Assembly: GCA_964023275.1 (NCBI GenBank)
Contig: OZ029916.1
Location: forward strand, 30,285,087 to 30,349,086
Reading direction: 5' to 3'
Length of the DNA stretch: 64,000 bases
Source: Norana najaformis
Taxonomy: Eukaryota; Annelida; Clitellata; Crassiclitellata; Hormogastridae
The position numbers were made by a program, and so were the translations under genes. The notes under the pieces are model-generated. The model searched no databases and had not been told where the DNA came from. It was given only the letters and a program-made list of their open reading frames with translations. Of this stretch, positions 1 to 26,000 are shown one piece after another. Numbering within the stretch: the first letter of the stretch is position 1; every line of letters starts with the position of its first letter.

Positions 1-551
1 TTAGATGTACTCAAATAATACAGACAGAATATACAACTGCACTGGTACAGATTCATACTTAATTCACGCAGAATAAAAGAAAATTTAAAACATTGAAATT
101 ACCAGTAGAATGCCCAATGGTTAAAGAGATTTTGAAATTCAAGATGATAATTTTCAAATATACATAAAAGTGATCTATTATCACTTGAAGACAAATGCAA
201 CAGCTGTCAAATAAATAACGTTATTGATTCACAAATGAAAACAACAAAGAAGAGGAGAGCCAGAAAGCGACCCTTCCTTCAATCATCAGCAACAGATGCA
301 GTCAAACATCACATAAGCAAAACATTAACTTTCAAAACACAGGCCAACAAGACCATCCAAAGTCATATTCAAGTGAAAATTATCTACTCTGAAACACTGC
401 TACAAGCAATGTAACTTGACACTTATGTATCACCACTCCTTTTTAACTTGTCACCTAGACAATCACCAGCAAAGCTAAAACACAGACCCATAAATTTTCC
501 AAATGACAGAACTGTTGAAGTGAAAGACAGCAAACACATGTCAGCTTTGAT

Positions 552-635
552 TGGTCACTTCCAAAAATTGGAGCCCCTCTTTTTGACTATGACTGGTCAC
601 TTCCAAAAATTGGAGCCCCTCTTTCTGACTAGCCA
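552..635. repeat. Tandem duplication, 2 copies of 42 bp
   Basis: A 42-bp unit beginning TGGTCACTTCCAAAAATTGG occurs twice in a row with one or two differences. It creates an artefactual ORF with a repeated peptide. Confidence 0.9.
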
Positions 636-684
636 CTGAACCTAAACAGACACCCAGTCGTTAGGAACAGACTTCACCAACAAG

Positions 685-748
685 AAAAGACATGTTTCCA
701 AAAGGTTAACCAATGAAAAGACGTGTTTTCAAAAGGTTAACCAATGCT
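685..748. repeat. Tandem duplication, 2 copies of 32 bp
   Basis: A 32-bp unit containing CAAAAGGTTAACCAATG is repeated twice, a few dozen bases after the 42-bp duplication. Confidence 0.85.
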
Positions 749-869
749 AATTACAGTAATACAATCAACACAACCCACCCTAGCCTCCTATACCCTCCTC
801 TTTCTGCTCTCCTGGCAACTGGACTTGGTTCTTGACATGGCATCTTTGGACAACCCCATGGACTTGATG

Positions 870-962
870 CAGCGCTTGTGAATAAGCTGGTGCCCTGCAC
901 TTAGCTTTTAAGTAGCACTTTAGAAATTTTGAGTTTATGATTACGATAATTGTCAATGCAAC
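870..962 (+). mobile_element. L2-like LINE 3' tail fragment
   Basis: A diverged copy of the 3' end shared by several elements here: TGTGAATAAGCTGGT, then CTTAGCTTTTAAGTAGC and a GATTACGATAAT tail. Compare 39120-39200. No coding part is attached. Confidence 0.7.
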
Positions 963-2228
963 TAATAAATGCAGTAATGCTTTTGTCAATTTAAAGGCAA
1001 TTTCCAGATCAGACTATTCAATCACAATAATGAACTACATTGGTATCTTGAATAAACAGAAGCATAATAGAAGCAGAACCTTTGCAAAAAATATGTATAT
1101 ACAGGACGACTGAGAAAAGTGGAAGATTGGAAACCAGGTGACATCGCTGTCTCCAGTTGCTGGTAATTGAAAAATCTATCAAATAGAGATAAACAAGAAA
1201 AGCAGTAGCACGGTAACTGGATTATAGTGCTAAATATAGTCCATAAAAGTGGGACAATATTGAAAACTACATAATATATAAATGGCATGCTAACCACTAG
1301 TATAGTCTGATATGTAATTTGCCTGTTCTCACATATACACCTCATAAATGGGTACATTAAACTCCAGTAAAACCACAGAAAATTATATTCCTTGTTCTTG
1401 AAATCAAAATAAAGATTTCTTTTGTTGTGTTTGGATAAATTAAAAGAAACTGATACTCAGCTAAGCAACCTGCATTAGCACCCACAAAACTGTGTCATTT
1501 TTTATGCATTCATTGTGAACTGGAGGTCGTTGAGTGTCAAAAATCAATCACCTGCACCAAAGGTTTCACTCATCTGCCTAACATAACTACAATGTAACCA
1601 AACAGGACCTTCTTCATCAGTAACTATAGCGAATCTTATGGAAGGCCCATTTTAAATCATGAACTGTATTCATTATTCCTATCAGTCAGGCAAAAACTAC
1701 TCAACTTATGATCACTTGTGATTGGCTGCTATAAGTTTCTCTGGTAAAATGCAGTTTGCTACGGAATGTTTTGTAGTCTTCAGTATCTGAAACATAAGAT
1801 TTCAAATGAACCAACTCCAGGACTAAAGTCTGTCTTAGCAATTTCACTACTGATCATGTATGTTTAAACCGTGCAGCTGTGAAGGTCATCTGATTCAATT
1901 TGATTCTTCTGACAAATAAAAAACTGTATACCCATTAGAGTATATGCACAAACTCATAGGGTTTTTTCATATATTGCAATGGCCATTGGTTGTATACAAA
2001 AAAGAACTGAACAGCAAAATAATGGAAAGACTCAAAAACAGATGGGCTTCCATTTTGCCTATTTGCACAAGCAGTAACAATGTCCCAATTAATTCAGAAA
2101 AAGTGATGCTTGTTTCACCTACAGACTTCCCCGTGATAGCACTAGATGTTCCACCATCTTAAAGCACTGTCTGTTCTGCCATCTTTGCTCTCAAAAAAAA
2201 ACAAGAAAAACAAGTTTGAGTGAGAAGC

Positions 2229-15031
<12,803 letters not shown>

Positions 15032-15984
15032 CTAATGAAAAAGAAAATCCACTTAGGTATTCATCGCTTGCCAGCCTCTGTTCTGATGGTGAAGAAAACA
15101 ATACCTAAGATTGATGCATAAAGATTTTCTAACGGACGGAAATGTTTAATGAGTAAATAAGATGTGACTCCAATGAATAAGAATTTGATATCCAGTGCAA
15201 AACAGAAGCACAGATATCAATTTAAATTATACCTATATATTTAAAAGCCGTTTATATTTCCATTTTAAAAGCATAAAAATTTTTAAAACACGTGCATCCA
15301 ACCTTGATATTCATACTGGTACGTGCTGGTGGTTATCTTACTGTTCCTATCAACCGCTGCCATCTATGTCATCTTATGTCATTCTAGTCTAAGAAAACGA
15401 AGTACATACAATTCAATTCATACTTCAACAAAATCTACGACATAACAAGATAAAAAAGACAAGAGTAGGCTCTTGTATGGTCAAAAAGTATGCAAACTAT
15501 TATGTCAGACTGCACTGCACAAAATAATGTTGACAGGATGAAAAGCTAACTGAGCAGCTGAACACTTGGATACATTCATTAACATAAAAATAGTGACTAT
15601 GCAGGTATCTGTGAAGAGAATGTTTGCAGTTTAATCAGTAGGCTAGTAGTGAAACCACGGCACACGCACATACATCAGCGCTCAGCAAAAGCAAACAGCT
15701 TAAGCAAAAGTTTGGTATGGGATTCGCAATATGCAGGTCTGGCACAATAAGCATTATAATCTTCATTCCTGTAAGTTGTAGATCGACATAATTTTAAGCT
15801 TTTTAGATCGCAGGTAGGCGACATTGCGACAAACAATTGTCATTAAAAATCATCGCATCTGCGATTAAATCAGTGGTTAAAGAGTAAACCATAAACGGGG
15901 AAATGAATTAATATATCCAAATTTACAGCATACACACAACCCATAAAATGCGAATAAAGTCGTAAAATAAACGAATCATCATTA

Positions 15985-16160
15985 CTCACAGCATCTGCGC
16001 CAATTCGTTTTAACAACATTAGAATCCCGAATCGCAAATTATTCATCCAAATTGACTCGGCACTGAATGACGTCATGTGCCGTTTGAGTAAGAGGTGCTC
16101 ACTTGGTTGCTTTTGTCATCATTAGTGTTCGGCGCTATCAGGCAGGCAAAATTTACAAAG
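15985..16160 (-). promoter_or_regulatory. Possible Scm promoter / 5' non-coding exon with CRE
   Basis: A GTGAGTAA donor-like site on the minus strand (exon side ending near 15988) follows a CpG-richer stretch. A perfect CRE palindrome TGACGTCA lies at 16068-16075. An ORF here opens with ATG, but its phase-0 donor does not fit the phase-1 entry of the first MBT exon, so I treat it as possible 5' UTR. No TATA box was assigned. This is also where CpG frequency rises. Confidence 0.35.
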
Positions 16161-17689
16161 GGCTAGAAGTATAGTAACATGCAAATACAAAACAATTTCC
16201 ACACATAGGGCAGAATTCCTTGACCAGAGCCATTGCAAACGAGAGACCCCAAAATGTCAACAAGGAACTTAGCGTCAACTGAAGTTAATTGAACTCTATG
16301 ATCTTTGATATCAACTTGCCGCTCGATCCTATAGTTTACCATAGGGCCTAAACTGGCTGCATGTAATACCGAGAAAAGAATTCAGTTTAAACAAGGTTGG
16401 ATTTGTTTATACGGATCGAAATTTCATAGGTTAAACCACACTACGTTTCAAGGCGCGAAGCCAAGACGCGAAAGAGCGCGATGCGAAAAACGAATTTCGG
16501 ACAAGCTCACTTTAAAGATCAGCAAGTAGAAGCTGCAAAGCCTTTTAAGCTCAACTGTTTTAAAGCTCCCGCTGGTTTCCTATCAACCGTTTCTTTCCGA
16601 CTGCTAAATGGTAAATTATGGGTAAACGACTTGGGTTACCAAAGATGCTAAAACTACGACTCTAAGATGCTAAAACTAGCCTTCCGGAATAATTTTGCTA
16701 TTAGGATTAAAGCAATAGGCATTTGCGGCGCTATAGACCTAGGTTTCCCGAACTGGGAGGGCAAAGAGGGCAACAAGAGCTTTCAAAATGGCCACAGCTA
16801 CTGTCGGATCCAGACGTTTGGAAAGCAGTATTAAACTGAGCGCCGAAAAATTAACAACTTGATTTCTTATCTTAGTTCTAATAGGGTCTAACTTTTATGA
16901 CAGTTTATGTCGCAAATGATTTAGCCTACGACTTTTTAGTCCTCAACATGTTCTGCCAATATCTTTCGACTTCGTCGTCAGTTTCAATGACCTTCAATTG
17001 TCATCTCTTTCCAATACACAAAGAACCACATTATGATATTCTTCATTGCCCACTGTCATGAAGCTAGTGGCCTCTGATTTTACAGGACACCTTTGGAGCA
17101 GGTTAAGAGCTCACTTGGGGCCGTGGCCCATAGTCTCCCATGTAATGGCGTGTGTTAAAAAATTACCTATATTTCAGACAGTAGGCCTACGTGGGGAATG
17201 CCTCAGTTGGAGTTGTGGCCCCGTCCTTCCCTGTAGAACCACCACTGAGACTTCAGTGCATGGTCGGCTTTTGACATAATCATTAAACTCCCACCCAAGT
17301 TTATTGGGCCCATAGCGGGCCCTGCATTGTGCCACTGGGCCTATCGAATGTGGCAGTTAATAATTATTAGGCCTATAACCCAAGCCGCACTACACACATT
17401 TTAGGTCAATGTTGAGCCAACATCAAGGTCATCTTCGGCGAAAGGTTTTACATTCGACATCTGCCCACAGCTTGTTTGAAATCCGGACCAACTTTCTGCC
17501 AAGAGCATTGGCCCAACGTAGTTTTCCCTCCAGCTTACAACCGATCATCAACGTCAACATGTTCTCTGATCGAATAATTTATAATGTTGGGCCAAACCCG
17601 ATATCTTCGTCGGTTATTTACTATTTCCCTAAGCCTGGACTCTGCTTCAACCCACACCTTTGCAACTTCTTCTCTTGTCCGCGACTTAG

Positions 17690-17905
17690 GTAACCGTAAT
17701 CGTAAGCTCGAGATGTCTACAGTGTCCAACGAAAGCTAAGTCACGAGTACCAGCTTATTTACAGGCGCTCAGTCAAAACAAAATCTATGGGCAGGAAGGG
17801 TTCGGTTCCAGGTCAAGATCCAATTAAGAGTAGCCAGGCAGACAGTCAGACGGCTACGGTGGATGGTGCTTGACGCTGAAGCGGAAAGAGAGATAAGGAG
17901 AACAG
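17690..17905 (-). mobile_element. L2-like LINE 3' UTR, minus orientation
   Basis: Matches the 3' end module of the copies at 35135-35290 and 38895-39040: GTAATCGTAAGCTCGAG, CCAGCTTATTTACAGGCGC, GTTCGGTTCC and the AGACAGTCAGAC segment. It is followed within about 40 bp by a plus-oriented copy, making an inverted pair. Confidence 0.8.
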
Positions 17906-17979
17906 GAAGGTATGATCTTCGACCAAAGCCTAAGCTTCTCTGACAGTATAACCCATCTTAGCTGCTCTTGCCTCATGCA

Positions 17980-18775
<796 letters not shown>

Positions 18776-19133
18776 GGCAGTGGCGGCCTCCTGATTGCTT
18801 GGGTGGGGGGCGCGAGAGCGATTACAGAGGGAGCCATATTCTGGGAATCCACCCTGCACGGATGCAAGTTAGTCGTTACGCTGATCATTTCCTATAAAAA
18901 TATTGTTTGAAGTCGTCCCTCTGACGGGACTTACCTTTTTTTAAGCTAACTTGGGAGAAGCAATATGTAGGCCTACAAAGAACATATTAATTGGTTTAGT
19001 GGTCATTTTTCATGTTGTTTTTTCATACGGTTCACATTCTGCTTCTACTTTAGGCCTACAATTTTTCATGCATGTGATAGGGCTTTCATTTGCACTTCAG
19101 TAAGGCATCATATTTCGCGACAAGTTCTTATTG

Positions 19134-19286
<153 letters not shown>

Positions 19287-20006
19287 CTAAGGAAGACATA
19301 TGGACATGGATTGCTCTGAGGTTCTTAAAAGGCATGCCGACATGTTGCTCTAACGCGCAGATGCCATGCTCGGGAGAGACTAGTAATAACCATGCTAGGG
19401 AGTCTGAAACCCACAATCAACATGAGCAGTCAAATTCAGTGGTTGCAGCCTCCGTTCTTATGGTGGATTTGACTGTATATGCTGGGGCGTCGGCACCGTG
19501 GCATGCTTCCACTGAAAAAGTTGGAACAGAGTTGCTTTTGTTCCTCCCCATTTCTGACCATAAAGGTGAAAACCAAAAGTACTGTGCCTGAGTTTTCTAG
19601 ATAGGTTAAAAGAATAATGGGGGTCTGCTTGGAAGACGGTAAGAAGTAAGCCAAGTAAAATTTGTAGGCTATAAGAACAGGCTTGAGAGGGATAAATCAA
19701 TAAAAAATCGCGACGAGAAATGCATCTGAAAGTTTAAAAAATTCGGGGACTTGTAAACAGAATTTCTGGTGACTTTCTTCCGTCCTCGGCCATCCTTCTG
19801 GATCGGCCGCCAATGGCCTTCACTCTCGAAACCGTACCGATCAAACCGTACTGACGTCCTTTTGTATTGGCCTACCTTTGTGGGGTTGGTCACAAAATGC
19901 ATATGGTCCACATATATCTTTTAATTGTTCGCTTGCAGAAACAAATTTTTCCGGATTGTCAGAGATATCACGTGAAAAGTATTTGTCCGAAGGTCCGCGT
20001 GATTCT

Positions 20007-23000
20007 CTATTCGTTACTCTGTTCAAATTCACCTTCATCATCCCTGTTCTTTCTGTCATGGTACGCAGCGACACCAACCGGTTGTTTGGCAACGATGTCG
20101 AGGCTACCTGTCGACGTGATTTTGGTTGATTCATCGTTACCTGTTTCGAGTGAATTCGTTGGAACGGGAGGGAGTGCCACAGATGCATTCGAACTGTCGA
20201 GGCGCCGTTTAGAAGATGAGCTGCTGGCGTCTTGTTTCATCAGGGCGGCCGCAGCAGCACCGAGGCTGAGCGTCACATCGTCGTCACCTGTTGCCAGAAG
20301 AATTGGATGCTCCTCCTCGACGTCACTGATACGTTTCTTCGGAGGTTCCTGTGATGAATACTCCTGTGAGGCGTCATGGTGGAGGTCGGCGGAGTGAAAT
20401 ATCTCCCTTGTGGCAATAACGAGTTCGTCGCTCGATTCCAAGGGATATGGTTTCCCCTCAGGCTCCGCAATATGAGAATACGACACAGGGAGGTTGCGCT
20501 TTTTCGGCGTTTCATTCGCCTGACCATTCGCTAGCAAATGCTTCGATTCATCGTCGTCAATGATCGAACTGGAAATCTTGAGATGGTGAAATTCTTCTGG
20601 ATCTCCGTAAAAGTAGGAGGCCAGGCTTATCTCGTCTGGTGCCTTGTCTGGCTTCACAAACGTCTCTTGCACTGATTGACTTTCTGGTTTCTCGTCCTCA
20701 GGGAAACTGTACTGCTTCGAATATTCCGTCGTCACTGTCGAGTGAATAGGCGCATCGTTTGCGCTTTGCCCCATCTCGTTCGGCCAGAACTCTGGAACGG
20801 AGTCCGTCTCTGGAACGGTGACCTTACTGATGACGTACTCGGAGTCCTCGTCCGTTATTGGAATGCGGCGTTGGGCCGCGATCTGCGATTCGTCTTCGGC
20901 GATCGATCTGCGCTGCATGAAGACGTCCTTAACCCGCTCGTGGATGCTTCCTGGACCGCTGAACGACGAAGACGACGAGCTGAACCGACGTAGGCTCGAC
21001 ACATCCGGGCGATGGATGTTGCGGAACGAGTTACGCATCGACAGATCGGGGTTGTCGAGATCCTCGTCATACTTGATCGACAGGACGAGCAGGTCTTCAG
21101 TCACTAAGTTTGGGTCGATGTCCAGAGGCACGCTACCAAACATCGGTATCACGCTCAGCTCCTCCAAGAAGGTATCTACGGCTGGTGGCGGCTGCGACGC
21201 CTTAATTGCGGAGGCGGTTTGGGGCATTGGGCCCTGGTCGACCGATTCTGGGGGTGGTAGATGGGGTTCGTGGATGAGATCGGGGTCCGTGGGAGAGAGG
21301 GACAGACGAACGACCTTACCACTGACCGACATCTTCCGAGTAACTCGTTCGTCGACCTCTTTGTCCGAGGCGGAGTGTCCCAAGGCAGACCAATGCGTCG
21401 ACGAACTAATTTCCTTCAGGCGCTCCCGGGACAACACGATCGAGTTCTTTGCTTTCAGTCCCAGTTGACTTTCGGTGCTCACCAGACCGTAAGCGTCGAT
21501 AGCCATCAGTGCATTCTCCATCTGGCCGAGCACGGATTCCACTTGACTGTCGTTCGTCGCTCGAAACTTGGCCGCTAGGTTTCCGACCGTTCTATGAAGC
21601 ACGACCGTGGCCGCGTCTGCCACGATCGACTTGACGTCTGCGAAAAGAGCGGTCGTCTGCTGAGAAAGCCTCTTGGGCGACGTCACAGATGACGAAGTGG
21701 ACGTTGCCCTTTGAACTGCCTCGAACAGAGCGTTGTTAACGCAGGCATCGGGCAACACGGCCGAGCCAACGAGCTGTTTCATTTTGTCACCGAAGCTATC
21801 AATAATCGCGCTCCTGAACTTCGTCTGATCGATGACAGGTGGTTGTCTGGGGCAGCGGCGTCTCATTCTGCTTTTCTTTGGAAGCACCAGCACGACGTCA
21901 GACGCAAGGCCTCTGAGATCGACAGCAACGGCCAGACTGATCAACGCCTCAGCCGTCAGTTCACAGGTGCTCTGCTCGGCCGTCGCTCTGTCAAGTGTCT
22001 CTGCGATGAGGCGATTAAGCAGAATGGATGCAAGATGCCACCGCGTCAACAACGGATTCTTCCCGACGGCTGATGTAAAACCAAAGGCGGGAGAGTCTCT
22101 GACTGACCCATGTGTCCTTACAATCCGGGCGACCAGGTCAATGATCTGGCGCGGTTCTTTGTAGTCTTTGGTGATCTCTTCAAGGTCCCTGTGCAAGGCC
22201 AGGTTGAGCATCGACTCCGCAACAGCCCGTGTGGCTTCGACATATGACCCGGGGTGGCTCGTTTCAAGTCCCTCGCCTTCGAGGTCTTCGACGACCTTTT
22301 TAATGCTGGCAGTCACCAGTCTGTTAGCATCGTTCATTATTCTGTCCCTGGTCAGCTGAACGATCTCCCGTTCGCTCAGATCCATTCGGGAGTATCTAGC
22401 GCACAGGGCGTCGTTGAAATCGTCACAGGCGCTTACCAGGGCACTCCACCGTCTCCGCCTGTCTCTTGTCGCTTCCTCCTCCCCAATGCGCTTCAGAAAC
22501 GTCTCGGTGAACTCATCGCCATCGTGTTCTACTTCCGGCCCATCGACCGACTGTCTTTCTCTAGATCGATGATGCAGCTCAGCCGACTGATTGGCGATCG
22601 CCACAGCTTTTCCAACGATGTAGGTCATGAAATCGATTCCAGAGCCGGAGGACGATTTCTTGATCGCCGACCGTCGGTCCCGACGTCTTCGTTGTCCTCG
22701 TTGCTTGTCCGAGAGATTCTCGGCCTTCCATCCATCAGCTTCGGCCTGCCTGCTATTCGCCGTCTCTTCCAATTGCTTTTCGATCTCATCGATCGCCAGA
22801 CGAACGATCTCTTCGACAACCATTGACGAGTTTCGTCGGATGCTGATCGTCTCCGCGAGAACCGCTCTTCCCCGGACTAGCAGCCGCTCGACCTTTCCTG
22901 CGTCCAAGTCCAGCGAGTCTTCCGCACCAGCCCTCAATTTCTCGAGGGCGTCTACGGCAGCCGTCAGCAACTCCACCTTGTCATTCGGTTGCTCGTCGTC

Positions 23001-23008
23001 TTTCTCGG
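20007..23008 (-). CDS. FSIP2: FSIP2-like terminal exon, about 1000 codons
   Basis: One open frame from a TTGCTTCTAG acceptor (phase 1, AEKDDEQPND...) to a TAG at 20007. The first 560 or so residues are alpha-helical with repeated hydrophobic helices (VEEIVRLAIDEIEKQLEE, DFMTYIVGKAVAIANQ, LASILLNRLIAETLDRA). The rest is acidic and Ser/Pro-rich with poly-Ser runs and an AAAAA run near the end. The Met-rich 'start' in the upstream ATGT repeat is intronic. Codons are CpG-rich, unlike Scm and ARHGAP39. Membership in FSIP2 is by exon phase and strand; the sequence itself is poorly conserved. Confidence 0.8.
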
Positions 23009-26000
23009 CTAGAAGCAAAATTATGATCTTTGAATAAGTATGTGCGCATGCATGTATTATATGTATGTGTGCATGCACGCGTGTATGTATGTATGAATGT
23101 ATGAATGTATACATGCATGTATGTATATATGTATATATTCATTTATGTATATATGTATGCATGTATGTATTCATTTATGTATACATGTATGTCTGTCTCT
23201 GTATGTATGCATGCATGTATGTATGTGTGTATATATTTATTTATTTATGTCTATATGTATATATGTATGTATGTATACATACATGCATGTGTGTATATAT
23301 GTGTGCATATATGTATGTGTGTTTGTATTTATTTATTTATGCATGCATGCATGCTTGTGATCTAAACATTAGTACTGGAGATCAATAGACGCAATCAATC
23401 AATAGATGCAGTTAATCAATAGATGCAATCAATAGGTGGGTCAATAGACAAAATCAATCAGTGGAAAACGTGCACCGGGCAGTTGTTTACATTACAAGTG
23501 AAGGGGTGTGGCTTGCATTCTCATGTGACTATACAGTTAACAACAAGCACACCAAGGCCCAACACTCCTTGCCATCAAGAGCCCTAAACCAGCCTAAGCT
23601 TAACGGTTAACAGGCCTACTATATCAGACAGAGCTATTCGTTACAATGATTAGAGGAATGAAATACTGCAGATGGTCTGGCTGTGATCGGAGACGGAGTA
23701 ATCGCGGGTGAGGATAAGAGCGAGACAGAAGCCATAAGTGTTGGTGGGCTCTGAAGTTTTTCGCACGACTTACTCGGAAAAAAGTACACTTTTCATGAAT
23801 TCATGTAGCTCAGCTCGATCGACAGCCAAAAGTTTTCTTAACGCCTCACTCTCTCTCCTTTTGTCTGTCTGTCTGTCTATCTGTTTGTGTGTCTGTCTGT
23901 CCCGTACCTACGAACATATTACTGTGTTTATGAAATGGAGACTCGACGATGACCTGTAGGCCTAGGCCTACTGTGGGCATTGGGTCTGTGTGCTTGCCTT
24001 GAAGGGTTTCGTTTTCCACCGTAACGAACACGACTTCTGTTTTGTGGGATGAGCTGTCTGCGCTGCTCTGGCTCCTGTTCGTCTCGTCTCCTGAGAAAAC
24101 CAAAGCAAAACCATAGAACCAGTTGTCCAACCACAACGCATATAACACGATGATTACTCTCCCTGGTTTGACTTTGTTTTACAAAGCATGTACCACATAT
24201 ACTTTTGCCCACAGAGTCAGTTGTGAGTCAAAATGCTTAAGTAAGAGAGTAAATCTTATTTTAAGTACCTAAGTAAAGGTACTCGTCGACGATTAATATT
24301 GGGAACAGTATTCTTCCAAATAATACTTTTATAGTAAAAAATAAAAAGTACCGAGTGTATAATGTACACACGTATCTGCATATGTAGGTATGTAGGCTTA
24401 TGTATGTACATAGGTAAGTGTGCATATGTGTGCATGTATGTATAGGCCTATATGTTTTTATGTATGTGTACGTATCTGTATGCCTCTCAAAAGTGCTGCT
24501 GTGGTGAATATCACTTCTATTTAAAACAGGCCTAATTATTTATTGTAAAGGATTTAGCTTACATAATTCTTTCAGTCTATCTACTCTCATGCAAGATGCT
24601 GGCCACTGATGTAACACAGTTTTAAAACATGTTCTACAATGACTGCACAGGGCAGATTCGGCAGTTGATCCCAAGTCACTGGTTAAGATCCGAAGCATTA
24701 GACGTTCCGCCCCCAAGTCAACTCATTGTGTCATATCCTCCGTCGTATCGCACATCTTACAGCTTCGTTTGTCTTTTCCTGTTTCTCTCGTCCTGTGATA
24801 GGGTCAACGGGTGAAACTGAACTCTAAATGCTGTTGCTTATTAGTACCCTTTCTAGTGGTATTGGTACCCTTTATGTGTGAATACACATATTGGTTTCAT
24901 GTACATGTATGTATGAATATACTATTCTGACTATAAACAGACGCACTACAAGTTTATAATCCGATGAGCTTAATACACTCACTCGATGTTGCTTAGTCGC
25001 TAGACGTATAGGCCTATTGAAACTCTGATTCCTTGCCTACTCAAAGTGTACACGACACACATTACCCCTAACGTATCCACAACCTCGCGACGATTTCAAA
25101 CCATCTGCACTTAGTGCGGTAATTAGCCAGTGTCACTCTGCTTTAACGATCCTCGGCTTTGCTTGTCACCTCCTTTCTTGCCATACGTGCGGACAATCAT
25201 TCGTTTGAACTAACAGTGGCAAAATTACTAATATTAGGCCTATTAGGCCTATACGCCTGCGTGAAGCGCAAAATCTAAAGTAACCAGTAACATATACGTT
25301 TAGGTGTCACTTGTAATGAAGTAAGAGCAGGCCTACTGAAAAATCTGTGAAATATTACTTCGTCGTTACAAGTAAAAGTATTACAATTTTAATACTTCTT
25401 TGCAAGTGAAAGTACTAAAAGTTTTACTCATGTAGGTCTACGGTAGCGCGTTACTTTTACTTCATTACTGATCAACACTGCGTACAGCATACGCTTTCTT
25501 TCTTCAGTAAACTAAGAGCTCAGCTGTTATGCACGAATAGCTCAGATCCAACTGTTGAATAAATTCGCCTCATGCTCTATGGCACAAACCAAAACAACTG
25601 CTAATTTCTTTTGCCCACCAGTTACGACGAGGCCACTGCCAGTTTTTACTGGTTGACCAATCGTCTGATGGCTGGATTTGTCCTGTCCTTGCAAATCCTT
25701 CGTCGAACCCTGTCGTACAAAAGGATCCATTTGCTGCAGAGAGTCAGACGTCTGGATGGCAGCGTCGTGTCCTCCTCCTCCTCTTTCCAGTTCAGCCTTG
25801 TAGCGACTCGTGGCCGGAAGAATTACCTGCCAACAGAGACAATAACAAGACTACTGCGTGTGGCACTTTCTGTACCATACGCATCCTCCCTCTCTTCCCA
25901 TCCCTGTTCCTCCACACTCAATCCTCTCATCTATCAGCCTGAGTAAAGTTAAACACTACACCTTTTTATAAGGTAGGCTTTCCAGTCAAAATGTACAGAA

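Larger units (their letters stand above)
1..2228. other. 3' flank / 3' UTR of Scm, no second gene seen
   Basis: AT-rich, CpG-poor sequence downstream of the Scm stop. It holds two short tandem duplications (552-635 and 685-748) and a tail fragment of the L2-like element (about 870-962). ORFs here have no recognisable content. Confidence 0.6.

Noticed and set aside
15870..16076. 68-codon minus-strand ORF as the Scm first coding exon
   Set aside because: Its donor is phase 0 while the next recognised exon needs phase 1, and the peptide does not resemble Scm N-termini.
17535..17729. Basic 64-codon ORF on the minus strand
   Set aside because: It runs into the 3' tail of an L2-like repeat, with no splice support or family match.
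20676..23037. Plus-strand ORFs of 105-216 codons opposite the FSIP2 giant exon
   Set aside because: Antisense shadows of a long GC-rich exon; composition and lack of splice signals speak against them.
23009..23388. Three Cys/Tyr/Val-rich plus-strand ORFs and the apparent N-terminus of the giant minus-strand ORF
   Set aside because: All come from the ATGT repeat; a splice acceptor at 23009-23010 separates it from the real exon.
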